From: a virus
Virus record (IMG/VR): IMGVR_UViG_3300021406_000167
Location: 1 to 24,988 of that record
Direction: 5' to 3' (one strand)
DNA: 24,988 nt
Shown piece after piece: positions 1 to 5,737 of this stretch (positions are counted from its first letter, which is position 1; every line of letters begins with the position of its first letter). The notes under the pieces were generated by a model. That model did not search any database, was not told the DNA's origin, and saw nothing but the letters and a program-made list of their open reading frames with translations. The position numbers and the translations under genes are program-made.

Positions 1-497
1 AGCTCCACTGCGCAGACGGGCCGGCCCTCGTCTACCCCGACGGATGGGGATTCTGGGCCTGGCACGGCCGCCGCGTACCCCAGTGGGTCATCGAGCAGCC
101 CACCGTCGACCGCATCGCCGGCGAGGCCAACATCGAGATCCGCCGGTGCGCCATCGAAGCGCTCGGCTGGGACCGGTTCACCGAGGAAGCCGGCCTGAAA
201 GCCGTGATCCCGTCCAAACTCCTGCCGAAGAAGAGCCAGCTGGTCGGCGCCGATGCCGGGGCGGTGCCAGACCCGGGCAACCCCGGTCAGCACCTCGTCC
301 TCTACGACGTCCCCGAGCGGCTGTGGGGTTCCCGGATCCGGCTGCTCATGTGCACCAACGGCAGCACCGAACGGGACGGCACCAGGCGCCGCTACGGGCT
401 CACCGTCCCCGCCGAGCTCGGCGACCCGGTAGAGGCCGCGGCATGGACCGCCGGCCTCACCAAAGACCAGTACGCGCTCATGCAAAGGCGTACCTGA
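1..497 (+). CDS. DUF6745-like protein, 5'-truncated by window edge
   Basis: The reading frame is open from base 3 to the TGA at 495-497, so only the C-terminal ~164 residues are present. The visible part begins LHCADGPALVYPDGW and continues with a WAWHGRRVPQWVIEQP stretch, then IEIRRCAIEALGWDRF. This Trp/Gly-rich pattern matches what I remember of the actinobacterial DUF6745 family, whose biochemical role is not known. The C-terminal half has the usual short strand-rich segment ending in KDQYALMQRRT. The next gene follows 51 bases later with its own Shine-Dalgarno and is probably co-transcribed. Family recognition is from memory of the motif; the N-terminus and true start cannot be seen. Confidence 0.7.
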   Translation, partial: LHCADGPALVYPDGWGFWAWHGRRVPQWVIEQPTVDRIAGEANIEIRRCAIEALGWDRFTEEAGLKAVIPSKLLPKKSQLVGADAGAVPDPGNPGQHLVLYDVPERLWGSRIRLLMCTNGSTERDGTRRRYGLTVPAELGDPVEAAAWTAGLTKDQYALMQRRT

Positions 498-548
498 CCA
501 GCGGCATCACGCCGCCGCCTAACACCAACCCGGAAGGAAACACGCGCA

Positions 549-968
549 GTGAATAAGACGCTCGCTGAAATCACCACCGAGCACGGATTCGCCGTCCTCG
601 AGCACCTCGAAGCCGAAGCTCAGGTGCCGGTGCTGCCGGGCCTGCAAGCCCAGGGCGACCTGTTCGTCATCCCGCAGGCCACCCGCGGCCGCCACGCCAC
701 CGACCACGCCAAGGAAGTCCCGCCAGCCGGGATCCCCGTGATCGAAGCCGTCGGCACCGGCCACGAGCACCGCCTGTTCGCCGGCCAGCCCGGCACCGCC
801 TGGTGGACCCCCGCCGCCAGCAGCACCCAGGACATCGGCGTCCTCGAATGCGCCGAACCTGCCTACCTGCTGCACCCCGAGCATGGCGCCACCGGCATCG
901 CGCCCGGCGCGTACGTGCTGCGCCGCCAGCGTGAGCAGGCCGACGAAGAGCGCCTCGTCGCCGACTAG
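549..968 (+). CDS. hypothetical protein, partner of the DUF6745-like gene
   Basis: This 139-residue protein starts at GTG 549, preceded by GGAAGGAAA at 532-540, which fixes the start. It is acidic and soluble with no membrane segment. A central stretch (about residues 54-112) reads as a small beta-rich domain: VPPAGIPVIEAVGTGHEHRL, then TAWWTP and ECAEPAYLLHPEHG. The repeated His and Glu residues (GHEH, HPEHG) could bind a metal, but that is speculation. I recall similar proteins beside DUF6745 genes in actinobacteria, which would make the pair a functional unit, but I cannot name its activity. A strong hairpin follows the stop codon, so transcription may be reduced before the ParB-like gene. 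Confidence 0.65.
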   Translation: MNKTLAEITTEHGFAVLEHLEAEAQVPVLPGLQAQGDLFVIPQATRGRHATDHAKEVPPAGIPVIEAVGTGHEHRLFAGQPGTAWWTPAASSTQDIGVLECAEPAYLLHPEHGATGIAPGAYVLRRQREQADEERLVAD

Positions 969-980
969 GCAGCCGCCGAT

Positions 981-1015
981 GCGCCCCTTGGCCCAGCCCG
1001 CCGGCCAAGGGGCGC
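981..1015 (+). terminator. perfect 13-bp stem-loop, terminator or processing hairpin
   Basis: Bases 981-993 (GCGCCCCTTGGCC) are the exact reverse complement of 1003-1015, with a 9-base loop. It starts 12 bases after the stop at 968 and lies 34 bases before the next start. No T-run follows, as is common in high-GC actinobacteria, so it may terminate, attenuate or stabilise an mRNA end. Confidence 0.7.
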
Positions 1016-1049
1016 CCGAAGGGATGGAAGGACAGAGAGAACCAACGCC

Positions 1050-2567
1050 ATGACCGAAACCACCCAGACGGCCCCGCTGGCCGTGGAGTACTACGACCCG
1101 CACGACCTGCTCACCGACAAGAACGCCCGCCTCGACCCGAAGGTAGACGCCGACTTCAAGGCCTCGATCAAAGAACACGGCGTCCTGCAGCCCGTGATCG
1201 CGCTGCGCACCTCCGACGGGAGGATCCGCGTCCGGATGGGCCACCGGCGCACGCTGGCCGCGGCCGCGGCGAAGATCAAGGTGCCGGTCCTAGTCGTCGG
1301 CGACGAAGACGACGGCAAAGCCGAGGACGCCGCCCGGATCATCGCCCAGTACGCGGAGAACACCTACCGGGCCGCGCTCACCACCCGGGAAACGGCGGCC
1401 ATGGTGCAGGACCTCCTCGACCTGGGCGTGACGGACACCCAGTTGCGCCGCAAAACGGGCCTCACCAAAGAGCAGGTAACAGCCGCGAAGAGCGCCGCCA
1501 GGTCCCGGGCGGCGCTGGAATTCGCCGACACGTGGCAGTCCCTCACGCTCGAGCAAGCAGCCGTCATCGCCGAGTTCGACAGCGACCCCGAAGCGCTGGC
1601 CGCGCTGGCCGACGCGTCCGGCCGCGGCCAGGTCGACCACGTCGCGCAGCAGCTCCGCGACTCAGCCGAGGAGCGAGCCCAGAAGAAGCAACTCCTCGAG
1701 GAGCTGGCCGCCGCCGGGGTCGCGCTCCTAGACGGGCCGCTATACAGCAACCAGCTGAGCTACTGGCTGGACGAGGCCGGGGAGACACTTACCGCCGAGA
1801 ACCACGTCGGCTGCCCGGGACATGCCGCATGGCTGGCGTGGCAGCGCGTCCGCGCCGTAGTCGCCGAGAAGCTCGGCAGCGGCATCGGAGTTACGGACGA
1901 TGACCTCGACGAGGACGACTACGCCGACGACGAGGACGACCAAGACGATGGCGAGAGCACCGCTGAGCCTGAGCCGACCTGGCGCAACGTGTGGCTCCCG
2001 ACCTACGCGTGCACCGACCCCGCAGGGAACGGCCACAAGGACCGCTGGCGCAGCGGCACCGGCGCGAAGAAGCCGGCCACCGGCGAGGAGAAGGAAGCCG
2101 CGTCAGCCGAACGCCGGAAGGTCCTGGACGGCAACAAGCAGTGGCGTGCTGCGGAGAAGGTACGGCGCCGGTGGCTGAAGGAATTCCTGACCCGGAACAC
2201 CCCGCCGGATGGCGCGCTCAGGATCATCCTGCCGGCGCTCGCCGCTGCAGACTCCGAAATGCACCACGCGATCGAGCACGGCCACCAGCTCGCCGCCGAA
2301 CTGTTCGACCTCAAGCCCCACGGCTACGGCGGGAACCGCGCCGAGCTCGGCGCGATGATCGAGGAAGCACCTGACGGCCGCGCGCAGGTGATCGCCCTGG
2401 CCCTCGTCCTAGCCGCGTACGAGGCGAGTCTGAGCGTACAGACGTGGCGGTACCCGGCGGCGGCCAGCGCCGCGGCCAGGTACCTGAACATGCTGGCCGT
2501 CTGGGGATACGGGCTGTCCGACATCGAGAGCAAGGTCGCCGCGGCCGTAGTGGAGAAGACCTCATGA
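1050..2567 (+). CDS. ParB/RepB-like DNA-binding protein
   Basis: The 505-residue product has a ParB N-terminal nuclease/CTPase-like fold followed by a helix-turn-helix region. Visible marks are the substrate loop region GVLQPVIALR (44-53), the GxRR box as GHRR (64-67), and ENTYRAALTTRETA (103-116), which matches the ENxxRxxLxxxE element of ParB proteins. The HTH lies around 112-150 (TDTQLRRKTGLTKEQVTAAK). Residues about 283-305 form a very acidic Asp/Glu run, and the C-terminal ~200 residues are helical and not recognised. Such large ParB-like proteins occur in actinophages without a ParA partner, and none is present here. It may act in plasmid-like maintenance, replication or regulation. ATG 1050 fits the domain start; GGAAGGA lies somewhat far upstream. 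It overlaps the next gene by four bases (ATGA). Confidence 0.8.
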   Translation: MTETTQTAPLAVEYYDPHDLLTDKNARLDPKVDADFKASIKEHGVLQPVIALRTSDGRIRVRMGHRRTLAAAAAKIKVPVLVVGDEDDGKAEDAARIIAQYAENTYRAALTTRETAAMVQDLLDLGVTDTQLRRKTGLTKEQVTAAKSAARSRAALEFADTWQSLTLEQAAVIAEFDSDPEALAALADASGRGQVDHVAQQLRDSAEERAQKKQLLEELAAAGVALLDGPLYSNQLSYWLDEAGETLTAENHVGCPGHAAWLAWQRVRAVVAEKLGSGIGVTDDDLDEDDYADDEDDQDDGESTAEPEPTWRNVWLPTYACTDPAGNGHKDRWRSGTGAKKPATGEEKEAASAERRKVLDGNKQWRAAEKVRRRWLKEFLTRNTPPDGALRIILPALAAADSEMHHAIEHGHQLAAELFDLKPHGYGGNRAELGAMIEEAPDGRAQVIALALVLAAYEASLSVQTWRYPAAASAAARYLNMLAVWGYGLSDIESKVAAAVVEKTS

Positions 2568-3352
2568 CCCGGATCGACATGACCGCCCGCGAATGGCACG
2601 GGCTGATCAAACCCGTCCTCCCGCACGCCAGCACCGACAAGGAATTCCCCGCCCTCGGAGTCGTACGCCTCGAGCTCGCCGAGCACGCCGTCTACGCCGT
2701 AGCCACCGACCGGTACACCATCGGCGCCGAACGCTGGACCGACGACACGTACACCGCGCTCACCCAGACGAGGGTGCACCTCAGCCTGCAGGACGCCAAA
2801 GCATCGCTGCAGCTGTTCCCGTTCAGCAAGGACCACGACCCGCTCCTGCGGGTCATCGTGGACACCGCGCTTCGCCAGGTCACCGTCGTCGGGCAGTCCC
2901 GCGGCGTCCCCCAGCTCACGGTCACCATCGAAGCGGACGACGGCACCCGCGCCGTGTTCCGCGACGTCAGGGATCCCAGCAGGGATCCGCTCGCAGGCTG
3001 GCGGAAAAGCATCCACGAAGCCATGACGCGCCCCGACGGATGCGAGCTCGACGGCCTGGACGTCCTCGGCGGCGCGATGGCCCGGTTCGCCGCCGCGTGC
3101 CGTAAAGGCGAACGCCTCACCGCCTACACCGGCCCGAAGCCGGGCGACTCGATCCTGTTCTGCGTCGAGCACCACTTCGCCGGGCTGCTCGCCGTCCAGC
3201 AGTACCTCGACGGCCCCGGCCGCCGCCGCGACGACCTCCCATGGCGCCACGAGTTCGTCACAGGCCTCACCGCCGACGACGCCCGCGCCGGCCGGATCGA
3301 CCTCACGACCGGCGAACTACACGACGACGACGACAGGGAAGAGGACACATGA
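2564..3352 (+). CDS. sliding-clamp (DnaN-like) protein, short form
   Basis: The start is ATG 2564, overlapping the previous stop as ATGA, which argues for translational coupling. The 262-residue product has the strand pattern of bacterial DNA polymerase III beta clamps: VVRLELAEHAVYAVATDRYT near residue 28 resembles the clamp segment in which a conserved ATDxY/R motif ends a beta strand. A normal beta clamp is about 370 residues with three repeats, so this would be a shortened or divergent version. An acidic tail (HDDDDREEDT) ends the protein. Clamp-like proteins tether polymerases or repair factors to DNA; placed next to ParB-like and replication genes, a replication role is plausible. The fold assignment rests on one recognisable motif and overall length, so it is moderate. 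Confidence 0.6.
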   Translation: MTRIDMTAREWHGLIKPVLPHASTDKEFPALGVVRLELAEHAVYAVATDRYTIGAERWTDDTYTALTQTRVHLSLQDAKASLQLFPFSKDHDPLLRVIVDTALRQVTVVGQSRGVPQLTVTIEADDGTRAVFRDVRDPSRDPLAGWRKSIHEAMTRPDGCELDGLDVLGGAMARFAAACRKGERLTAYTGPKPGDSILFCVEHHFAGLLAVQQYLDGPGRRRDDLPWRHEFVTGLTADDARAGRIDLTTGELHDDDDREEDT

Positions 3353-3588
3353 CCATCGACACGACAGGCCGTCACCCGTCGACACAGCAGATCGCCCGCT
3401 GGTTCGACTACGGCCACCTCCCGGCCGAGTCGCTAGCCCGGAAAGCATCAGCCACATGCGGCGAAACGGCCCGGAAGATGATCGAGAACCTGCCGGACAG
3501 CCCCGAACTCGTCGCCGGGCTGCGGAAGCTCCTCGAGGCGAAGGACTGCCTCGTCCGGGCCGCGATCGCCGCCGCGGAGGGCACCTGA
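3349..3588 (+). CDS. small helical protein, candidate Acb2/Tad1-like sponge
   Basis: The start is ATG 3349 in an ATGA overlap with the clamp-like gene. The 79-residue product has an N-terminal WFDYGHLP motif, then two predicted helices separated by LPDSPE, ending LRKLLEAKDCLVRAAIAA. Small actinophage proteins of this plan (an F-x-Y/F-H-x-P start, a helix, an LP..(E) turn, then a helix ending AAIA) include members I remember being placed in the Acb2/Tad1 hairpin family. Those proteins bind cyclic nucleotide signals and block CBASS or Thoeris defence. The resemblance here is to the layout rather than to proven ligand residues. It may equally be an unrelated small phage protein with the recurrent LRKLLEAKD tail. 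It is the last gene before a strong terminator-like hairpin. Confidence 0.55.
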   Translation: MTIDTTGRHPSTQQIARWFDYGHLPAESLARKASATCGETARKMIENLPDSPELVAGLRKLLEAKDCLVRAAIAAAEGT

Positions 3589-3598
3589 CCATCCCGAG

Positions 3599-3620
3599 CC
3601 TCCTGGCCCCCGACAGGAGG
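3599..3620 (+). terminator. 7-bp stem-loop after the clamp/Acb2-like operon
   Basis: CCTCCTG (3599-3605) pairs with CAGGAGG (3614-3620) around an 8-base loop, 11 bases after the stop at 3588. It stands just before the larger hairpin at 3629-3675 and probably contributes to ending the transcript. Confidence 0.45.
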
Positions 3621-3628
3621 CATACAAA

Positions 3629-3675
3629 GGGCCGCGCGGCCGCCGGGAATCCCCGTGCCCGGCGCCGCGCGGCCC
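3629..3675. terminator. large GC-rich bidirectional terminator-like hairpin
   Basis: GGGCCGCGCGGC (3629-3640) is the exact reverse complement of 3664-3675. The stem continues inward with one bulged base, 3642-3647 pairing with 3658-3663, for about 18 pairs in all. It sits between two genes that end facing each other (stop at 3588 on plus, 3692 on minus), as expected of a shared terminator. Confidence 0.75.
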
Positions 3676-3691
3676 GCAGCCATGTCCGCGA

Positions 3692-3895
3692 TCAGTCCTG
3701 CCCGTCGACCGCCCGGCCATGGTCACGCGCCCACGCCTCGACAGCGGCACGCTGCCAGACCTTGCCCATGGCCAGCGTCACCTCTGGCTCCGGGAAGTCA
3801 TCGCGGGCGGCCAGTTGCTGCACCCGCTGCCTGCTCACGCCGAGCATGGCGCCGATCTCCTGGGCGCCGACGAGGTGATGCACAGCAGCGAACAT
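3692..3895 (-). CDS. AlpA/MerR-like small HTH regulator
   Basis: Taking ATG at 3895 as the start gives 67 residues. The sequence LVGAQEIGAMLGVSRQRVQQ (8-27) is a clear helix-turn-helix, followed by DFPEPEV, a short strand pair and GKVWQRAAVEAWARDHGR. This is the layout of the short winged-helix family that includes AlpA and phage excisionases; many actinobacterial genomes carry close look-alikes. GTG and TTG codons at 3916, 3904 and 3901 could extend the N-terminus by a few residues, but the domain begins after the ATG. No good Shine-Dalgarno is visible, so translation may be leaderless. The gene is the only minus-strand one in the left half and diverges from the HTH gene at 4000 across CTAG-containing palindromes. 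This suggests a repressor or control role, with excisionase as an alternative. Confidence 0.75.
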   Translation of the reverse strand: MFAAVHHLVGAQEIGAMLGVSRQRVQQLAARDDFPEPEVTLAMGKVWQRAAVEAWARDHGRAVDGQD

Positions 3896-3907
3896 AGTCA
3901 ACACGCT

Positions 3908-3925
3908 ACTAGACACTTGACTAGT
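3908..3925. promoter_or_regulatory. candidate operator, CTAG palindrome 1
   Basis: ACTAGACACTTGACTAGT is an 18-bp near-perfect palindrome (5-bp outer arms ACTAG/CTAGT plus an inner C/G pair). It lies 13 bases upstream of the minus-strand HTH start and shares its core with the site at 3960-3975. CTAG is generally scarce in high-GC actinobacterial DNA, so its clustering here suggests a selected protein-binding site. Confidence 0.6.
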
Positions 3926-3959
3926 GGGCAACGGAACAGGAAGCTATCCGCTGAGACAC

Positions 3960-3975
3960 CTAGTCACTCGACTAG
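3960..3975. promoter_or_regulatory. candidate operator, CTAG palindrome 2
   Basis: CTAGTCACTCGACTAG has perfect 6-bp arms (CTAGTC/GACTAG) with a 4-base centre. It lies 51 bases from the first palindrome and 24 bases before the GTG at 4000. It is followed at once by a short tandem CTAGAC repeat (3972-3983). Both divergent HTH genes are candidates to bind it. Confidence 0.6.
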
Positions 3976-3999
3976 ACCTAGACCTGAAGGGAGCGGAAG

Positions 4000-4290
4000 G
4001 TGAGGAAGTACAAGCGCAAGGGCAAGACGCCCTGGCCCGACAAGGACAAGCGGATGGCCGCCGCCGCGCGCAAGCGAGCCGAGGGCAAGAGCTTCCCCGT
4101 GATCGCGAAGGAGCTTGGTGTCGCTGTCTCGACGGCCTTTGAAGACGTCCGAAAGTGGGAGCGGCTGCATCCCAATGTTGTCCCCCTGCCTTTCGATCGG
4201 GGCTTTCGGAACTACCCCCCTGGGGGCGAAATCGAAAGCCCCGATCGAAAGGCAGATGACCCCGCTCCGAGACTCAGGAGGGTTCAGTAG
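4000..4290 (+). CDS. small HTH protein, divergent regulator
   Basis: GTG 4000 is preceded by GAAGGGAG at 3986-3993. The 96-residue product starts with a basic tail (MRKYKRKGK) and contains a helix-turn-helix: RAEGKSFPVIAKELGVAVST followed by AFEDVRKWERLHP (about residues 27-59). This resembles the recognition HTH of homeodomain-like regulators and of some small phage DNA-binding proteins. The remaining ~37 residues are Pro/Asp/Arg rich and are encoded by a large perfect inverted repeat, so this tail may be a by-product of the DNA structure. The gene diverges from the AlpA-like gene over two palindromes, which suggests a regulatory pair. It ends one base before the next start, so the downstream block is probably its operon. 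Confidence 0.65.
   Translation: MRKYKRKGKTPWPDKDKRMAAAARKRAEGKSFPVIAKELGVAVSTAFEDVRKWERLHPNVVPLPFDRGFRNYPPGGEIESPDRKADDPAPRLRRVQ
4186..4255. repeat. 23-bp perfect inverted repeat with nested hairpin
   Basis: Bases 4186-4208 are the exact reverse complement of 4233-4255 (core CTTTCGATCGGGGCTTTCG on the left arm). Between them, CCCCC (4215-4219) can pair with GGGGG (4222-4226). The structure lies inside the last third of the small HTH gene, about 35 bases before the next start codon. It could be an attenuator, an mRNA-processing site, or a protein-binding or element-end sequence. Confidence 0.85.
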
Positions 4291-4812
4291 ATGTTCAAGG
4301 ACAAGCTTTGGGCGGCCGAGGTCGGCACCGTCTTCGGGATGCACCTGGAAGGTATCCCCATAAGCGACGCGTACGAGCTGCTCGCCGACTGGATCGAGGA
4401 TCATCCCGACGTCCAGCGCCAGATGGAAGTCGCCCTCGCGATCAAGGACTTCACTCAGCTCCGCAAGGAGCGCGAGAGGGAAGCACAGGAGAAGGCTGAC
4501 CTTGAGGTGGCCACCGGCTGGATGCAAAACGCGCTTCCCGACATGGCTGAGATCCTGCCGAAGCTCCCGCGAGCAGTTGAGGTCGCTCCCAATCGGCACA
4601 AGGACCTTCCGCAACTGCGCCATTCCGACGTGGTGAAGCTCCTCAACATCGTCGACAACCGCGGGAAAGGGATGATCGAGGGCGGCGAGGAGTACCTGAA
4701 GGATCAGCATCGCAAGTGGGATCCGATCCTTGCGGCCCTCCCGGCCGACGACTCCAAGACGATCGCTGAGGTCATTGACAACCGGCCTGACGAGGAATAC
4801 GGCACTCAGTGA
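4291..4812 (+). CDS. hypothetical protein, helical, replication-region
   Basis: I do not recognise this 173-residue protein. It starts at ATG 4291 directly after the previous TAG, with AGGAGG at 4277-4282 supporting the start. Residues about 49-70 (AIKDFTQLRKEREREAQEKA) are a charged amphipathic helix likely to form a coiled coil. Around it are mostly helical segments such as DAYELLADWIEDHPDVQRQM. There is no signal peptide or membrane span. Third-position GC is visibly lower than in the neighbours on either side, with more CTT, CAA and GTT codons. The stop overlaps the next start by four bases, so it is likely translated with the VRR-NUC protein and may assist replication or DNA processing. 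Confidence 0.6.
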   Translation: MFKDKLWAAEVGTVFGMHLEGIPISDAYELLADWIEDHPDVQRQMEVALAIKDFTQLRKEREREAQEKADLEVATGWMQNALPDMAEILPKLPRAVEVAPNRHKDLPQLRHSDVVKLLNIVDNRGKGMIEGGEEYLKDQHRKWDPILAALPADDSKTIAEVIDNRPDEEYGTQ

Positions 4813-5099
4813 CCGAAGCGCAGTTCCAGGACGCGGTGATCGCCATGTGCAAGCTGCTGGGCATCGCCTGGTATCACCCGTTCTTCTCACGGCGCTCGGC
4901 GGCCGGGTGGCCAGACCTCGCGCTCTGCGGCGCACACGGCTTCATCACGCGCGAGCTGAAGACCGAGCGCGGCAAGCTCACGGCCGACCAGCAGCGGTGG
5001 GGGTCGATGCTACGCCACGCAGGCGTGAGCTGGGATGTGTGGCGGCCGGATGATCTCCAGTCCGGCCGCATTCAGCGCGAGCTAGAAGCGATCAGGTAG
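4809..5099 (+). CDS. VRR-NUC domain nuclease
   Basis: GTG 4809 overlaps the upstream stop as GTGA. The 96-residue protein is essentially one VRR-NUC domain (PD-(D/E)xK superfamily). GWPDL (33-37) gives the catalytic Asp36, and RELKTERGKL (48-57) gives the Glu49-x-Lys51 pair and the downstream basic residues. DQQRW (60-64) carries the conserved Gln61, and VSWDVWRPDDL (73-83) is the closing strand. Family members are structure-specific DNA nucleases. In phages they are usually near replication and recombination genes and may resolve branched DNA. All expected catalytic residues are present, so it should be active. Confidence 0.88.
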   Translation: MTEAQFQDAVIAMCKLLGIAWYHPFFSRRSAAGWPDLALCGAHGFITRELKTERGKLTADQQRWGSMLRHAGVSWDVWRPDDLQSGRIQRELEAIR

Positions 5100-5141
5100 C
5101 CGCGCCTCAATAGCCACCTACCAGGGAGACGGGACACGTGA

Positions 5142-5465
5142 GTGCCTTGGTTCAAAGTAGACGACTCGTTTCATTCCCACCCGAAGGTGATCGCGGCGGG
5201 AAATGAAGCGGCCGGGCTATACGTCCGCTGCGGCTCGTACGCCGCCCAGCATCTGACTGACGGGTTCATCCCGGAAGAGGTAGCGCTGCTTTACGGCAGC
5301 CGTGAACTCGCCGATGCGCTCGTCAGGACGAAGCTGTGGCGCCGGACAAGAGGCGGCTGGCGGATGCCCGACTACCTCGACTACAACCCGTCGAAAGAGG
5401 CTGTGGAAAACGAAAGGAGAGTGAACGCTGAGAGACAAAAGCGCTGGCGGAAGGCCCATCCGTAA
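5142..5465 (+). CDS. phage replication initiation-like protein, 3' end possibly frameshifted
   Basis: GTG 5142 gives MPWFKVDDSFHSHPKV, the typical opening of a widespread actinophage replication protein with a winged-helix N-terminal domain (residues 1-85, through RMPDYLDYNPSKE). It is followed by a basic charged helix rich in Arg/Glu (ENERRVNAERQKRWRK). The frame stops at 5463-5465 after 107 residues. Immediately downstream the +1 frame reads RNAVTNAVTNGPVTAAPTRP and ends at TAA 5530-5532. That kind of Asn/Val/Thr-rich tail is usual in these proteins. One extra C near 5460 would explain this. The product probably helps load replication proteins at the origin. The truncation could be a real mutation, a sequencing error or a programmed shift. 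Confidence 0.72.
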   Translation: MPWFKVDDSFHSHPKVIAAGNEAAGLYVRCGSYAAQHLTDGFIPEEVALLYGSRELADALVRTKLWRRTRGGWRMPDYLDYNPSKEAVENERRVNAERQKRWRKAHP

Positions 5466-5492
5466 CGCCGTTACTAACGCCGTGACTAACGG
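5463..5492. repeat. 12-bp tandem repeats, iteron-like
   Basis: TAACGCCGTTAC (5463-5474) is followed directly by TAACGCCGTGAC (5475-5486) and a third partial copy TAACGG (5487-5492). They lie at the end of the replication gene. They would encode the NAVT repeats in the +1 frame, so they could be coding, iteron-like, or both. Confidence 0.6.
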
Positions 5493-5578
5493 GCCTGTCA
5501 CAGCCGCCCCGACCCGTCCCCAACCCCAATAACCATCTGCGCTTGATCTACGTACGCCCCGTACAGGTCCATAGGTGC

Positions 5579-5595
5579 TGTGGAAATGTGGATAA
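5579..5595. other. candidate DnaA boxes / replication origin region
   Basis: TGTGGATAA (5587-5595) is the exact reverse complement of the DnaA box TTATCCACA. TGTGGAAAT (5579-5587) overlaps it and matches at seven of nine positions. The region 5533-5614 holds no convincing gene and is less GC-rich than its surroundings. It lies just after the replication gene and the tandem repeats, a typical origin setting. Confidence 0.4.
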
Positions 5596-5614
5596 CCCGA
5601 AAGGAGCGAAGGAA

Positions 5615-5737
5615 GTGGCCGACGAACGCGACGTCCCGCCTAAGCCCTTGCAGCAATGGCAGCGCTGGATGATCATGCACGCCACGAATAGCGACGGGCA
5701 GGAAGGCGAGTTCACGAACGGCGGCGCGCGACAATGA
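5615..5737 (+). CDS. small hypothetical protein (40 aa)
   Basis: GTG 5615 follows AAAGGAGCGAAGGAA, a strong Shine-Dalgarno. The frame is open further upstream to an ATG at 5543, but that lacks a ribosome site and would run through the DnaA-box region. The 40-residue product contains PPKPLQQWQRWMIMHATNS, a Trp/Met-rich amphipathic helix that could contact a partner protein. I do not recognise it. Its stop overlaps the next start as ATGA, so it belongs to the small-gene operon. Confidence 0.55.
   Translation: MADERDVPPKPLQQWQRWMIMHATNSDGQEGEFTNGGARQ

Noticed and set aside
3896-3931. Upstream TTG 3931 or GTG 3916 as start of the minus-strand HTH gene
   Set aside because: The extension runs through palindrome 1 and adds only Ser/Val residues outside the HTH domain. 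ATG 3895 begins right at the domain.
5543-5614. ATG 5543 as start of the 40-residue protein
   Set aside because: It has no Shine-Dalgarno and passes through the DnaA-box region. GTG 5615 has a strong ribosome site.
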